Source: Methanomicrobiaceae archaeon (GTDB lineage: Archaea; Halobacteriota; Methanomicrobia; Methanomicrobiales; Methanomicrobiaceae). From it: 64,000 bases of DNA. The notes below the pieces were generated by a model. That model was given only the letters and a program-made list of their open reading frames with translations. It did not search any database and was not told the origin of the DNA. The number at the start of each line of letters is the position of its first letter. Position 1 is the first letter of the stretch. The stretch covers positions 1 to 64,000 of the forward strand of contig JAFGWE010000003.1 of assembly GCA_016937345.1 (NCBI GenBank), in the 5' to 3' direction. Positions 1 through 8,015 of this stretch are shown here, piece after piece. A program made the translations under genes and the position numbers.

Positions 1-581
1 AGAACCAGAAAACCTGCGATAACAAAAACAGTAGACAATTGTGTCATTGCAAAGTAGTACATTCCGGCTTTCTGCGTCTTTTTATCCTCGTAATTATACA
101 TAACTAAAAGAAAGGAAGAGACGGCCATAAGTTCCCAAAACGAGATAAAACCAATTATATCCCGTGCCATGAGAACAAGGGACATAGAAATTATAAACGC
201 GTACATCAAAGCATTTCGGGAAAAAAGACGCATTTTATACTTTTTTTGAATATCATGCCCCAGATCACCAGATATGTAAACTGAGGCCGCACATGACACC
301 ATTCCAAGAAGGAGAAGAAATATTCCTGAGAGTCTGTCCAGTCCAAAATATATATTAAAACCAGGACAAAGTGGGTATAATCCAAAAATCAGGTCATTAT
401 TATCCAGAATCGCTAATAATGCTGCGGCAGAGATTAATAGCGAACCGCATACTCCTGCACACAAAGAAATTCTGCCATAAAATATATTGCCTCTTTTCCT
501 GCTGCTGAACAATCCTAATGCTGAAAGAGCACAGGCAACAGCTAAAATAAACAGACCTGATAATGCAAACTCTGCTATCAT
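1..581 (-). CDS. Proton-conducting membrane transporter subunit, HyfB/NuoL-like (5' part only)
   Basis: The reverse strand reads from an ATG at 581 through the left edge without a stop, giving about 193 residues of an integral membrane protein. It begins MIAEFALSGLFILAVACALS and continues with hydrophobic segments separated by short polar loops. A segment near residue 145 reads RDIIGFISFWELM, followed by KAGMYYFAMTQLSTVF, which is the pattern of antiporter-like subunits of group 4 membrane hydrogenases (HyfB/HycC) and the related NuoL/M/N family. Such subunits move protons or sodium ions in the cytoplasmic membrane, coupled to a hydrogenase or oxidoreductase module. The rest of the gene and its complex lie left of the window, so I cannot say which complex it serves. 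The family call is good and the exact subunit uncertain. Confidence 0.8.
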   Translation of the reverse strand, partial: MIAEFALSGLFILAVACALSALGLFSSRKRGNIFYGRISLCAGVCGSLLISAAALLAILDNNDLIFGLYPLCPGFNIYFGLDRLSGIFLLLLGMVSCAASVYISGDLGHDIQKKYKMRLFSRNALMYAFIISMSLVLMARDIIGFISFWELMAVSSFLLVMYNYEDKKTQKAGMYYFAMTQLSTVFVIAGFLV

Positions 582-1468
582 TGCAGTCTCCCCACCCTTA
601 CAATCCTTAAAGGCAAGTCAAAATAACAGGTCCAATTCAATAAATCTGCTTTACTTTTTTTTCCAACAATTAAACGGCTGAAAATAACTGCTCATCCCTT
701 TATAATCTGCTAAGAATAATTTTATTAAATACATTTATTCAAAAAATATTCCTAAATTTTAGGTTTTTTTTTACATACGATAAAACTATTCTAGCAGATC
801 ACAGGAATAAGGTTATATTTCTGTTTTTTTGTATAGTGTATGAAAAAACCGGATTTTAACGCGCGCCAAAAAAAGATTTATTTCATATATTTTCTCATCA
901 AAAAAGTTACATCCACTTCTAAAACAGCCAAGTGCATGAAAAATATATAATGAGGTGTCATTAACTGACATTCAAAGGAACCTCTTGATCAAAATACTAA
1001 TTTTACTTCCAGAAAAATCAACATTAATTATTTTTCTCAACCCGTGAATCCGTTTTTATTATAAATCCAGCCATTATAATAATCAGAGGAAATTTTATTT
1101 CACTAATCCCTAAATTAAAAAAAACAAAAATAGGCTATCAAAGTAATTACATGATTTTTTTATCGAAAAAAAGACCCAAATATATTTTATTTTTATAACA
1201 CATATAGAAAATAATTACAGACTGCTGTTTCTGCGAAGTTTTTAAAATAATAAATATGTGGGGAAATAAATAATACCCTTTTTTGGTTTTTGGAAAATAT
1301 AATTCCTAAACACTGCCCTAAAACAGGCCGCAGAAGCCATAAAAAGACATTATATGCAAAAAACTTTTAAATAATGGCTTCGTTAATAACTACTGATAGA
1401 TATTGGAGGGATCCAATAGTATCTTCAAAAAGGAATGCTAAGCAAAAAATAAAACAGGAGGAATAGTA
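582..1468. other. Long AT-rich intergenic region before the archaellin genes
   Basis: Nearly 900 bases separate the antiporter subunit from the first archaellin. I see no convincing gene. The short open frame at 487-681 is mostly the complement of the membrane protein. The region holds many A and T runs, a TATA-like stretch near 700-709 that could serve the leftward gene, a small potential stem-loop at 952-984, and the archaellin promoter at its right end. It may also hold regulatory sites or a small RNA, but nothing here proves it. Confidence 0.6.
1363..1418 (+). promoter_or_regulatory. Archaellin operon promoter and 5' leader hairpin
   Basis: A TATA-like box, CTTTTAAATAA, lies at 1364-1374. 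Transcription would begin near 1395, giving a leader of about 70 nt before flaB1. Almost at that predicted 5' end is a perfect seven-base inverted repeat, TATTGGA at 1401-1407 and TCCAATA at 1412-1418, with a GGGA loop. A strong GGAGGA ribosome site follows at 1457-1462. The start of transcription is inferred from archaeal promoter spacing, not measured. Confidence 0.55.
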
Positions 1469-2065
1469 ATGATGAAAATAAATAAAGAAGAAGGTTTCAC
1501 AGGTCTTGAGGCTGCAATTGTATTAATTGCATTCGTTGTTGTGGCAGCCGTTTTCTCATACGTAGTATTGGGAGCAGGTTTCTTCACAACACAGAAGTCT
1601 CAGGAAGTTATCTATACAAGTGTAGATCAGGCAAGTTCAAGTGTCGAGATTCTTGGAGATGTTTATGGTATTGGAGACAGCGGTGCATCATCAACATACA
1701 TTGACACTGTTCGTTTCACAGTAGGACTTACAGCAGGAGGATCAGCAGTCGACTTTGGACAGACAACAATCACTTACAGTGATGCAAGCAATGTATCAAA
1801 ATTAAGTCTGCAGTCAGACACTGCTTACAGCGATCCTGATACAGCTATAACCGCAGGAAAATGGGCAGTTGTTCTTGTTAAGAACTCAGATGCTACAGAT
1901 TTACTTCTTGAAAACCAGGAGCAGTTCACAATTGTGGCAAATCCAATAGATCAGATTACTACAAATCAGGAGTTCCACCTGGACCTTCGTCCGGCAGTAG
2001 GTACATCCTATACAATCACACGAACATCACCTGCAAAAATTTCAGGAGTAAACACCCTATACTAA
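1469..2065 (+). CDS. flaB1: Archaellin (major archaellum filament protein) 1
   Basis: This 198-residue protein is a structural subunit of the archaellum filament. The N-terminus is a class III (type IV pilin-like) signal sequence: a short charged leader ending KEEG at residues 6-9, then the hydrophobic assembly helix beginning FTGLEAAIVLIAF. The prepilin peptidase FlaK/PibD would cut after G9. The first ~50 residues are almost identical to the two following archaellins. The C-terminal half is more variable but keeps LLENQEQFTI and a closing PAKIS..NTLY. ATG codons at 1469 and 1472 both follow a GGAGGA at 1457-1462; either could be used. It is the first of three tandem archaellin genes under one strong promoter. 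Confidence 0.95.
   Translation: MMKINKEEGFTGLEAAIVLIAFVVVAAVFSYVVLGAGFFTTQKSQEVIYTSVDQASSSVEILGDVYGIGDSGASSTYIDTVRFTVGLTAGGSAVDFGQTTITYSDASNVSKLSLQSDTAYSDPDTAITAGKWAVVLVKNSDATDLLLENQEQFTIVANPIDQITTNQEFHLDLRPAVGTSYTITRTSPAKISGVNTLY
1487..1602 (+). repeat. Archaellin 5' coding repeat, copy 1
   Basis: These 116 bases encode the signal-peptide junction and assembly helix. By eye they differ from 2105-2220 in flaB2 at only about six positions. The third copy at 2753-2868 encodes the same peptide with more silent changes. The DNA-level identity of copies 1 and 2 goes beyond protein conservation and points to recent duplication or gene conversion. Confidence 0.75.
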
Positions 2066-2083
2066 GCTAAGGAGATGGAAAAG

Positions 2084-2710
2084 ATGGTTAAATTATTTAA
2101 ATCAGAAGAAGGTTTCACAGGTCTTGAGGCTGCAATTGTCCTGATTGCATTCGTTGTTGTAGCAGCTGTTTTCTCATACGTAGTATTAGGAGCAGGTTTC
2201 TTCACAACACAGAAGTCTCAAGAAGTAGTCTACTCAAGTGTTGATATGGCATCTTCAAGTCTTGAGGTTCTTGGTGATGTTTACGGAAACAGTACAGGTG
2301 CTGCCAGTGCAAACATCGATGGAATCAGATTTGTAGTTGGCCTTACAGCAGGAGGATCATCTGTTGATTTTTCAAACACCAACCTTGTGTTTACAAACAC
2401 AACAGCAATAAAAGATCTTTCAAACTCAACAAAAATATCAAGTTCTTCAAGTGATGTAGTAAACACACTGGCTGAAATGCTTGCAATGCCCACTTATACA
2501 TGGGGTATCATTGACATATCAAACAGCAACGGTGACTATGGATCACTTCTTGAAAATCAGGAACAGTTCACAATCTATTCAAAGCTTGACTCAGTTTCAG
2601 TAGCCGCAAATGAGGCATTCAGTCTTGAGATAAAACCACCGGTTGGTGCATCATATGCAATTAAGCGTACAGCACCTGCAAAGATTGAAAAAGTGAACAT
2701 CCTATACTAA
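2084..2710 (+). CDS. flaB2: Archaellin 2
   Basis: Second archaellin, 208 residues from the ATG at 2084. An in-frame ATG at 2075 would add three residues, but the ribosome site GGAG at 2071-2074 touches it directly and sits nine bases before 2084, so I prefer 2084. The leader ends KSEEG and the mature protein starts FTGLEAAIVLIAFVVVAAVF, with predicted cleavage after G10. The assembly helix matches flaB1. The middle is serine- and asparagine-rich, as expected for the exposed, often glycosylated part of the filament; several N-x-S/T sites are present. The end, ...SYAIKRTAPAKIEKVNILY, is shared by the three paralogues. The gene is 18 bases after flaB1 and is surely co-transcribed. Confidence 0.94.
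   Translation: MVKLFKSEEGFTGLEAAIVLIAFVVVAAVFSYVVLGAGFFTTQKSQEVVYSSVDMASSSLEVLGDVYGNSTGAASANIDGIRFVVGLTAGGSSVDFSNTNLVFTNTTAIKDLSNSTKISSSSSDVVNTLAEMLAMPTYTWGIIDISNSNGDYGSLLENQEQFTIYSKLDSVSVAANEAFSLEIKPPVGASYAIKRTAPAKIEKVNILY
2105..2220 (+). repeat. Archaellin 5' coding repeat, copy 2
   Basis: Matches 1487-1602 with about six differences over 116 bases by eye. It encodes the class III signal junction and the hydrophobic polymerisation helix. See copy 1 for the argument for gene conversion. Confidence 0.75.
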
Positions 2711-2731
2711 TTTTTTTTTCCAGGATTAATT

Positions 2732-3358
2732 ATGATCAGATTCAATAAAAACGAGGGTTTTACTGGTCTTGAAGCCGCAATTGTCCTGATAGCATTTGTT
2801 GTCGTTGCAGCTGTTTTCTCATACGTAGTGCTTGGTGCAGGCTTTTTTACGACACAAAAGTCGCAGGAAGTCGTATATACAAGTGTAGATCAGGCATCAT
2901 CAAGCATTGAAATACTTGGAGATGTCTATGGAAACAGTACAACAGTCGGCGGAACTGATGCAAAAATTGATGCATTAAGATTTGTGGTTGGTCTTACAGC
3001 AGGAGGAACTCCGGTTGACTTTTCATCAACAACAATAACCTTTTCAACAGCTGATATTGTCACAAAGATTGCCAATGTAACAGCAATCAGCAGTACTTCA
3101 TCAGATGTCGTAGTAGATAAGAGTACAATAAATGATGATGAATGGGGAATAATTGATATCGCAAATCCTGTAGGAAATAATTACGGAGCACTTCTTGAAA
3201 ACCAGGAACAGTTTACAATATATGTGCAATTAGGAACTGATGCAGAAGTTGGAAGATACCAGGAATTTAATCTCGAGATCCGGCCGGCAACAGGTGCATC
3301 ATACGGAATTAAAAGACAGGCTCCGGCAAAAATTGAAAAAATAAATATTCTCTATTAA
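2732..3358 (+). CDS. flaB3: Archaellin 3
   Basis: Third archaellin, 208 residues. The class III leader is MIRFNKNEG with cleavage before FTGLEAAIVLIAF. The assembly helix is the same at the protein level as in flaB1 and flaB2, but the codons have drifted more. The stretch encoding YTSVDQAS matches flaB1 better than flaB2, so the three genes are mosaics of one another. The C-terminus again has LLENQEQFTIY and PAKIEKINILY. In methanogens with several archaellins the last one is often a minor subunit near the hook, and that may hold here; this is inference. A T-rich stretch around 3390-3425 follows the gene and may end most transcripts. Confidence 0.93.
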   Translation: MIRFNKNEGFTGLEAAIVLIAFVVVAAVFSYVVLGAGFFTTQKSQEVVYTSVDQASSSIEILGDVYGNSTTVGGTDAKIDALRFVVGLTAGGTPVDFSSTTITFSTADIVTKIANVTAISSTSSDVVVDKSTINDDEWGIIDIANPVGNNYGALLENQEQFTIYVQLGTDAEVGRYQEFNLEIRPATGASYGIKRQAPAKIEKINILY

Positions 3359-3458
3359 TTATTTTCAGAACATAACAGGCATAAGCCCTACTTAAAAATT
3401 TTTAAAATTCCCATTTTTTATTACTACAACTGCTTAAAACTTGCGATTTTATGCCAAT

Positions 3459-3491
3459 AATTTAAATACCCTGAGATAAATTAATATACTA
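3459..3491 (+). promoter_or_regulatory. Promoter of the archaellum accessory/motor genes, probably leaderless
   Basis: A TATA-like box, ATTTAAATAC, at 3460-3469 has its centre about 27 bases before the ATG at 3492, the usual distance from TATA box to transcription start in archaea. There is no purine-rich ribosome site in between, so the accessory-gene transcript probably starts at or next to the ATG. This separates motor genes from the much more abundant archaellin transcript. Confidence 0.6.
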
Positions 3492-4355
3492 ATGGCTATT
3501 AACCAGTCGCAGGTTGACCATATAATCAGTACATCATCGGCCGATGATCCGGATGTGAAGCTGCAGAATCTTCAGGACGAAGTAGATCTTCTTAAAAAAT
3601 CCGTAAAAAAACTGCTTATTGACTTAAGAGAAAGACTAAACGAGACAGAAAACCCATTTATTGTAGCTGCCACTTTGCAGCAGGCAGAACTTCCTCCTGT
3701 AAAAAATAAAGAGGAGGAAAAGAAACCAATAACCGAAAACATAGAAGAAATTCAAAATAAACCAACCGCGACAGAAAGACACTCAGAAGAAAGATATGCC
3801 GAGAACCAGATCCAGTCTTACATGCCAGATCCTAATATAAATAATGAATACTTAACCGGACGATATCCCGGAAATATTCAGAGCAAAGATGCCCTCTATC
3901 TTCTTAAGAGACAGATAGAAGATATCGAAAAAAGTTCAAAGGATATCCCTGAGGAAACAAAACCGGCAGACCGTCCAAAACTTCATAAGCTTAACAGACT
4001 TTTTGAATGGGTTAGCAGAATGGTTAAAAAATATGGCCATGACAGACTTCTAATAATGATAGAGTCTTACCGGACAATGGGCTATGTTACAGAAGATGCA
4101 TGCAGCCAGGTAAAGGAGATCTCCAAGTTAATGCCGGAATCAATAGGTGATTCACACGAGATCAGTTCTGAAGAGTTTGTCTCAGAATTATATGTATTAA
4201 ACAGAATTTTATCTCCTGAGGACTCATCATTAGATAGGGAAATGATAGAAGTCATGATGGACAAAAGAAATGTCCATGATAAAGAAACCTCAAAGAGGCA
4301 GACCAGCGATAATACTTCCGAAGAAGACTGGATAAATATGCTTGAAAATGTATAA
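3492..4355 (+). CDS. Archaellum accessory protein of the ArlC/D/E (FlaC/D/E) type
   Basis: A 287-residue soluble protein. Residues ~20-58 form a predicted coiled coil that ends DLRERLNETENPF, a pattern of the FlaC-type N-terminal part. Residues ~60-130 are charged, low-complexity linker. The region ~160-215, reading LNRLFEWVSRMVKKYG and then IESYRTMGYV, matches the conserved FlaD/E-type domain. It is therefore probably a fused ArlCE/ArlCDE-like protein. In euryarchaea these proteins form a cytosolic ring at the motor and receive the chemotaxis signal through CheF. The place between the archaellins and flaG fits. The tail from ~250 is polar and poorly conserved-looking. I leave the symbol empty because assignment to C, D or E is not clean. 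Confidence 0.8.
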   Translation: MAINQSQVDHIISTSSADDPDVKLQNLQDEVDLLKKSVKKLLIDLRERLNETENPFIVAATLQQAELPPVKNKEEEKKPITENIEEIQNKPTATERHSEERYAENQIQSYMPDPNINNEYLTGRYPGNIQSKDALYLLKRQIEDIEKSSKDIPEETKPADRPKLHKLNRLFEWVSRMVKKYGHDRLLIMIESYRTMGYVTEDACSQVKEISKLMPESIGDSHEISSEEFVSELYVLNRILSPEDSSLDREMIEVMMDKRNVHDKETSKRQTSDNTSEEDWINMLENV

Positions 4356-4367
4356 TAAATAGTCATT

Positions 4368-4868
4368 ATGTCCAGTGAAACATTTGCAACAGCCATATTC
4401 CTTATTACGGCAATCGTTGCCGCAGCAGTACTGGTAAATGCGTTTTTCCCAATAATATATCAGGCCTCATCGACTTTTTCAGAATCATCAAGTTCAGCAG
4501 ATGAACGTCTCAGAACAGATATCAAAATAATAAATACATTTGCAAATTCTCCAGACGCAAAGATCTGGATAAAAAATATCGGCTCTGCAAGAATAGGAAC
4601 AAATTCAATCAATATGTCTGATCTTTTTATAGGTGCAGAAGGTGATTTCAGTATTGCAACACTTGATCTGTCAGGTTCTCTTGACAACAATGAATGGAGC
4701 TACAGAATAATACAGACTGATGAAAACAGCTACTGGGATCCACGTGAAACACTTGAAATTACAGTAGAAAGTACATCTATTCCCTCAGGTTCAGGAAATT
4801 ATGTATACTTCAGTTTTGCCCTCCCAAATGGTGTGAGCATCTCGCAGACATTTACAACGAGTGGTTAA
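4368..4868 (+). CDS. flaG: Archaellum stator-type protein FlaG
   Basis: This 166-residue protein has one N-terminal membrane helix (about residues 6-28) and an extracytoplasmic beta-rich domain. Features typical of FlaG are the ERLRTDIKIIN segment after the helix, IWIKNIGSARIG, and SDLFIGAEGDF. FlaG and FlaF together make the pseudoperiplasmic stator that links the motor to the S-layer. The following gene starts immediately after its stop, so translation is probably coupled. The gene order here is G then F, while many archaea have F then G. FlaF and FlaG share a fold and the two names could be exchanged on full alignment. Confidence 0.8.
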   Translation: MSSETFATAIFLITAIVAAAVLVNAFFPIIYQASSTFSESSSSADERLRTDIKIINTFANSPDAKIWIKNIGSARIGTNSINMSDLFIGAEGDFSIATLDLSGSLDNNEWSYRIIQTDENSYWDPRETLEITVESTSIPSGSGNYVYFSFALPNGVSISQTFTTSG

Positions 4869-5345
4869 ATGGGAAGCGCAACAGTAATAGCAACAGCATT
4901 TGCACTAATTCTTTTGATAATTACATCATACTTCCTTGTTACAGCAGTACTGACTACAGCAGAAATCGTCTCATATGCACAACAGGATAATTTAAATCAG
5001 CAGGAGCAACGAGTGCGAACTTCAATTAGCATAACCAATACATCACTGGATTTTTCTTCATCAACACTATATACCGAACTCATAAATGATGGCAATGTAG
5101 CAATATCAGAATTCAAATACTGGGATGTATATACAGGAAATATTACAGGTAGTTTTCCTCTGCACTACCAGATGGGAAACAATATCGGGGAATGGTATAT
5201 AGTATCAATAGAGCCTGATATAATAAATCCCGGACTTTTAGACCCGCAGGAGGTCATGAATGTTTCAATAAAATATCCGGGTTTTTACCCTTTATGGGTA
5301 CAGATAACAACATCCAATGGAGTATCAGCATCAGCATATACATGA
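4869..5345 (+). CDS. flaF: Archaellum stator-type protein FlaF
   Basis: A 158-residue protein starting MGSATVIATAFALILLIITS, one membrane helix followed by a beta-sandwich domain. FlaF proteins typically begin MGF/MGS, and ELINDGNVAISEFKYWDVY is the FlaF-type strand region. FlaF binds S-layer glycoprotein in other archaea and anchors the rotating complex. The gene begins on the base after the flaG stop codon. The flaH ATG is only 46 bases beyond its stop, in the same operon. Confidence 0.78.
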   Translation: MGSATVIATAFALILLIITSYFLVTAVLTTAEIVSYAQQDNLNQQEQRVRTSISITNTSLDFSSSTLYTELINDGNVAISEFKYWDVYTGNITGSFPLHYQMGNNIGEWYIVSIEPDIINPGLLDPQEVMNVSIKYPGFYPLWVQITTSNGVSASAYT

Positions 5346-5391
5346 TAAAAACCCTGGTTTTCCAACAATATCAACAAATGAGGTTACAATA

Positions 5392-6135
5392 ATGAGCAGA
5401 GAAGGCAGGGATCTTGGCGATCTGATAGGAGGAAGCGACAGAAAAATACTTTCTACAGGAAATAATGAGATTGACAAAAAACTTGCAGATGGTCTCCCCT
5501 TAGAGTCCCTGACTCTAATTGAAGGGGAAAATGATACGGGAAAAAGTGTAATGACACAACAGATCATCTGGGGGGCCATGAAAGGAGGCCTTAATGTTGA
5601 ACTGTTCTCTTCGGAAAATACAGCAAAAAGTTTTCTTACCCAGATGGAATCAATGAGTCTTGATATATCCGACTATTATGCATGGGGATATCTGAAGATA
5701 TTTCCAATGCATACTATCGGGTTTGACTGGGGAGAGGATGAGATGAATGGTATCTTAAAAAGAATCATAGCAAAAATTGAATCAAGCAAGGCCGAAGTAA
5801 TTGTGATAGATTCACTGACACTTCTTACAGAGTCAACCTCACAAAATGATCTCCTTTCATTCCTTTCAAACTGCAAAAATCTTGTAGATCATGGAAAGAC
5901 TATACTTGTTACACTACATACATATGCATTTGAGGAAGATACCCTGGTCAGAATAAGATCAATATGTGATGCCCATTTATTCATGAAAAAGGCTCTTGTG
6001 GGAGACAAATACGTAATGGTAATGGAGGTTATTAAGGTAAGAGGTGCAAGAAAAACTACAGGTAATGTAATTTCATTTGAAGTGCATCCCGGTTATGGAA
6101 TGAAGATAATTCCAATGTCGACTGCCAGAGTATAG
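5392..6135 (+). CDS. flaH: Archaellum RecA-like regulatory ATPase FlaH
   Basis: FlaH is a KaiC/RecA-fold protein that binds ATP and docks onto the FlaI motor ATPase. I start it at the ATG at 5392 (247 residues), seven bases after a GAGGT at 5380-5384. An upstream in-frame ATG at 5317 lies inside flaF and would add 25 residues unlike the family. The Walker A motif is GENDTGKS at residues 45-52. A Walker B-like strand reads VIVIDSLTLL near residue 125. The ESLTLIEGEND start of the core domain and the closing VISFEVHPGYGMKIIP are typical. It is followed eight bases later by flaI. Confidence 0.93.
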   Translation: MSREGRDLGDLIGGSDRKILSTGNNEIDKKLADGLPLESLTLIEGENDTGKSVMTQQIIWGAMKGGLNVELFSSENTAKSFLTQMESMSLDISDYYAWGYLKIFPMHTIGFDWGEDEMNGILKRIIAKIESSKAEVIVIDSLTLLTESTSQNDLLSFLSNCKNLVDHGKTILVTLHTYAFEEDTLVRIRSICDAHLFMKKALVGDKYVMVMEVIKVRGARKTTGNVISFEVHPGYGMKIIPMSTARV

Positions 6136-6143
6136 AGGAAAAA

Positions 6144-8006
6144 ATGACTTCACTTAGTGCTAACATAAATCTGCCATTTCAACCGGAAGAAGTTGATGAT
6201 GAGGAAGACTTCTATTCAGACTATGAGTCTTCCGCACTTTACAGAATGCTTCCTGCAAACGCAAAGGAATACGTAGCACAAAGTCCACATCTTCTGGAGT
6301 ATCTTCAGATGTTTCCGGTAAACCTTTACGGGATACCCCTTTTTTTCTCAGAACTTAAAAGAGATCTAAAAAGCATGGAAAATCCAAATGTAATCTATCC
6401 TGTAAATGAATTTACATTTATCCATATATTCCCTGACCAGGATGATGTAAGAAATTATTATATCCCCATAGAACCCTCATTTCTTCATTCTGTATCAGAA
6501 GCAATGCCTCTTATTGAGAAGAAGCTTATCGATTTAATTGATGTTTTAGAAGAAGATCCAATTACAGAAGAAGAAAGAAAAGACGTCTTAAGGCGGGTAC
6601 TAAAAGAAGTAGTTTACATAAAAAAGCCTGAAGAATCTTATGAAGCATTATCAGGCAGTTCTGAAGAGAATAAAAAGAGTATTAAGGATAAATTAGTTGA
6701 CTTTTTAAACACTGATTTCACCGCACAAAAAGAGACTTCACAACTTGCCGGCAAAAATATTGCACAGACAGCTGACGGAAAGGTAATTCTCACAATGGGA
6801 GAATACCGTTCAATAGAATACCTGCTTATACGTGATAAAGTAGAGATGGGTATATTAAATCCTTTTCTTGCTGACCCCTACAATGAAGATATTACTTGCG
6901 ATGGAGTAGGTCCGATTTTTGTAGAGCATAAAATATTCAGCGGACTTAAATCAGCAGTTGAATTCAAATATTCTGAAGAGATTGATGATTTTGTTATCAA
7001 AATGGCAGAACGGATTAAAAGGCCGATAACTTACAGAAATCCGATTGTTGATGCAACACTCCCTGACGGATCGCGTATAAATATTGTATATGGTACAGAG
7101 ATTTCAAAACACGGAAGCAACTTTACAATACGTAAGTTTGCAGAAGATCCTCCAAGTATACTAATGCTTATTGAATGGAAGACATGTGATTACCTGGTCG
7201 CAGCATACCTGTGGATATGTATTGAGTTTGGAATGTCGCTTTTTATGAGCGGAGAAACTGCCAGCGGGAAAACCACAAGTCTGAATGCTCTGACAACTTT
7301 CATTGCACCGGAAGGAAAAATAGTCACAATAGAGGATACTCCCGAACTTACAGTCCCGCATAAAAACTGGACAAGACAGGTATCAAAAGGAAAAGGAAAA
7401 GGTGAAGGTGAGGGCGGAGATATTACAATGTTTGATCTCTTAAGAGCTGCACTCCGTCAACGTCCAAACTACATTCTGGTGGGTGAAATCCGTGGTTCAG
7501 AAGGTGCTGTAGCTTTTGGTGCAATGCAGACAGGCCATCCGGTTATGAGTACATTCCACGCTTCATCGGTTGAGAAACTTATCCAGCGTCTTTGCAGTGA
7601 TCCAATTAATATCCCAATGACACATGTGGATAACTTAAATCTTGTAATTATCCAGAGTGCTGTAAGAAGGCCCGAGGGCGGGACTGTAAGGCGTATGCTC
7701 AGTATAAATGAACTTGTTGGATATGATCCGGAATCAGGCGGATTTTCTTTTGTTGCTATATTTGTATGGAATCCAATTACAGATGAATTTGACTTCCCGG
7801 GAAGAGGAAGCAGTTATCTTCTTGAATCCAAAATAGGAACCCTTCTTGGCATACCGGATCATAAAAAATCCGAGATGTACTTTGAGGTTGAAAAACGTGC
7901 AAAAATCTTGCAAAGACTTCACAAAGCCGGATACACGGCTTTTTGGGATCTGTATCACATGATGACAAAGATAAAAAAACAGGGCTTGATTAAAATAGAA
8001 TTTTAG
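6144..8006 (+). CDS. flaI: Archaellum assembly and rotation ATPase FlaI
   Basis: This 620-residue type II/IV secretion-family ATPase is the motor for both filament assembly and rotation. The Walker A motif GETASGKT is at residues 370-377. Downstream are the Asp box (IVTIEDTPEL), the Walker B region with ILVGEIRGSE (E448), and the His box (GHPVMSTFHASS). The N-terminal ~200 residues include an acidic start and the N-terminal domain that meets the membrane protein FlaJ. A glycine-lysine-rich insert, KGKGKGEGEGG, lies near residues 413-423, within the span of the family. A ribosome site GAGGAAAA precedes the ATG. All catalytic motifs are present. Confidence 0.96.
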   Translation: MTSLSANINLPFQPEEVDDEEDFYSDYESSALYRMLPANAKEYVAQSPHLLEYLQMFPVNLYGIPLFFSELKRDLKSMENPNVIYPVNEFTFIHIFPDQDDVRNYYIPIEPSFLHSVSEAMPLIEKKLIDLIDVLEEDPITEEERKDVLRRVLKEVVYIKKPEESYEALSGSSEENKKSIKDKLVDFLNTDFTAQKETSQLAGKNIAQTADGKVILTMGEYRSIEYLLIRDKVEMGILNPFLADPYNEDITCDGVGPIFVEHKIFSGLKSAVEFKYSEEIDDFVIKMAERIKRPITYRNPIVDATLPDGSRINIVYGTEISKHGSNFTIRKFAEDPPSILMLIEWKTCDYLVAAYLWICIEFGMSLFMSGETASGKTTSLNALTTFIAPEGKIVTIEDTPELTVPHKNWTRQVSKGKGKGEGEGGDITMFDLLRAALRQRPNYILVGEIRGSEGAVAFGAMQTGHPVMSTFHASSVEKLIQRLCSDPINIPMTHVDNLNLVIIQSAVRRPEGGTVRRMLSINELVGYDPESGGFSFVAIFVWNPITDEFDFPGRGSSYLLESKIGTLLGIPDHKKSEMYFEVEKRAKILQRLHKAGYTAFWDLYHMMTKIKKQGLIKIEF

Positions 8007-8015
8007 GCGCATTTT

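Noticed and set aside
487-681. 64-residue plus-strand frame
   Set aside because: Mostly the complement of the HyfB-like gene; no ribosome site and no family pattern.
1469-3358. Archaellin repeats as CRISPR or mobile-element repeats
   Set aside because: They are coding repeats of three homologous genes, with no spacers or terminal repeats.
5317-5391. Extended N-terminus for FlaH
   Set aside because: The upstream ATG lies inside flaF, and a good ribosome site precedes 5392.
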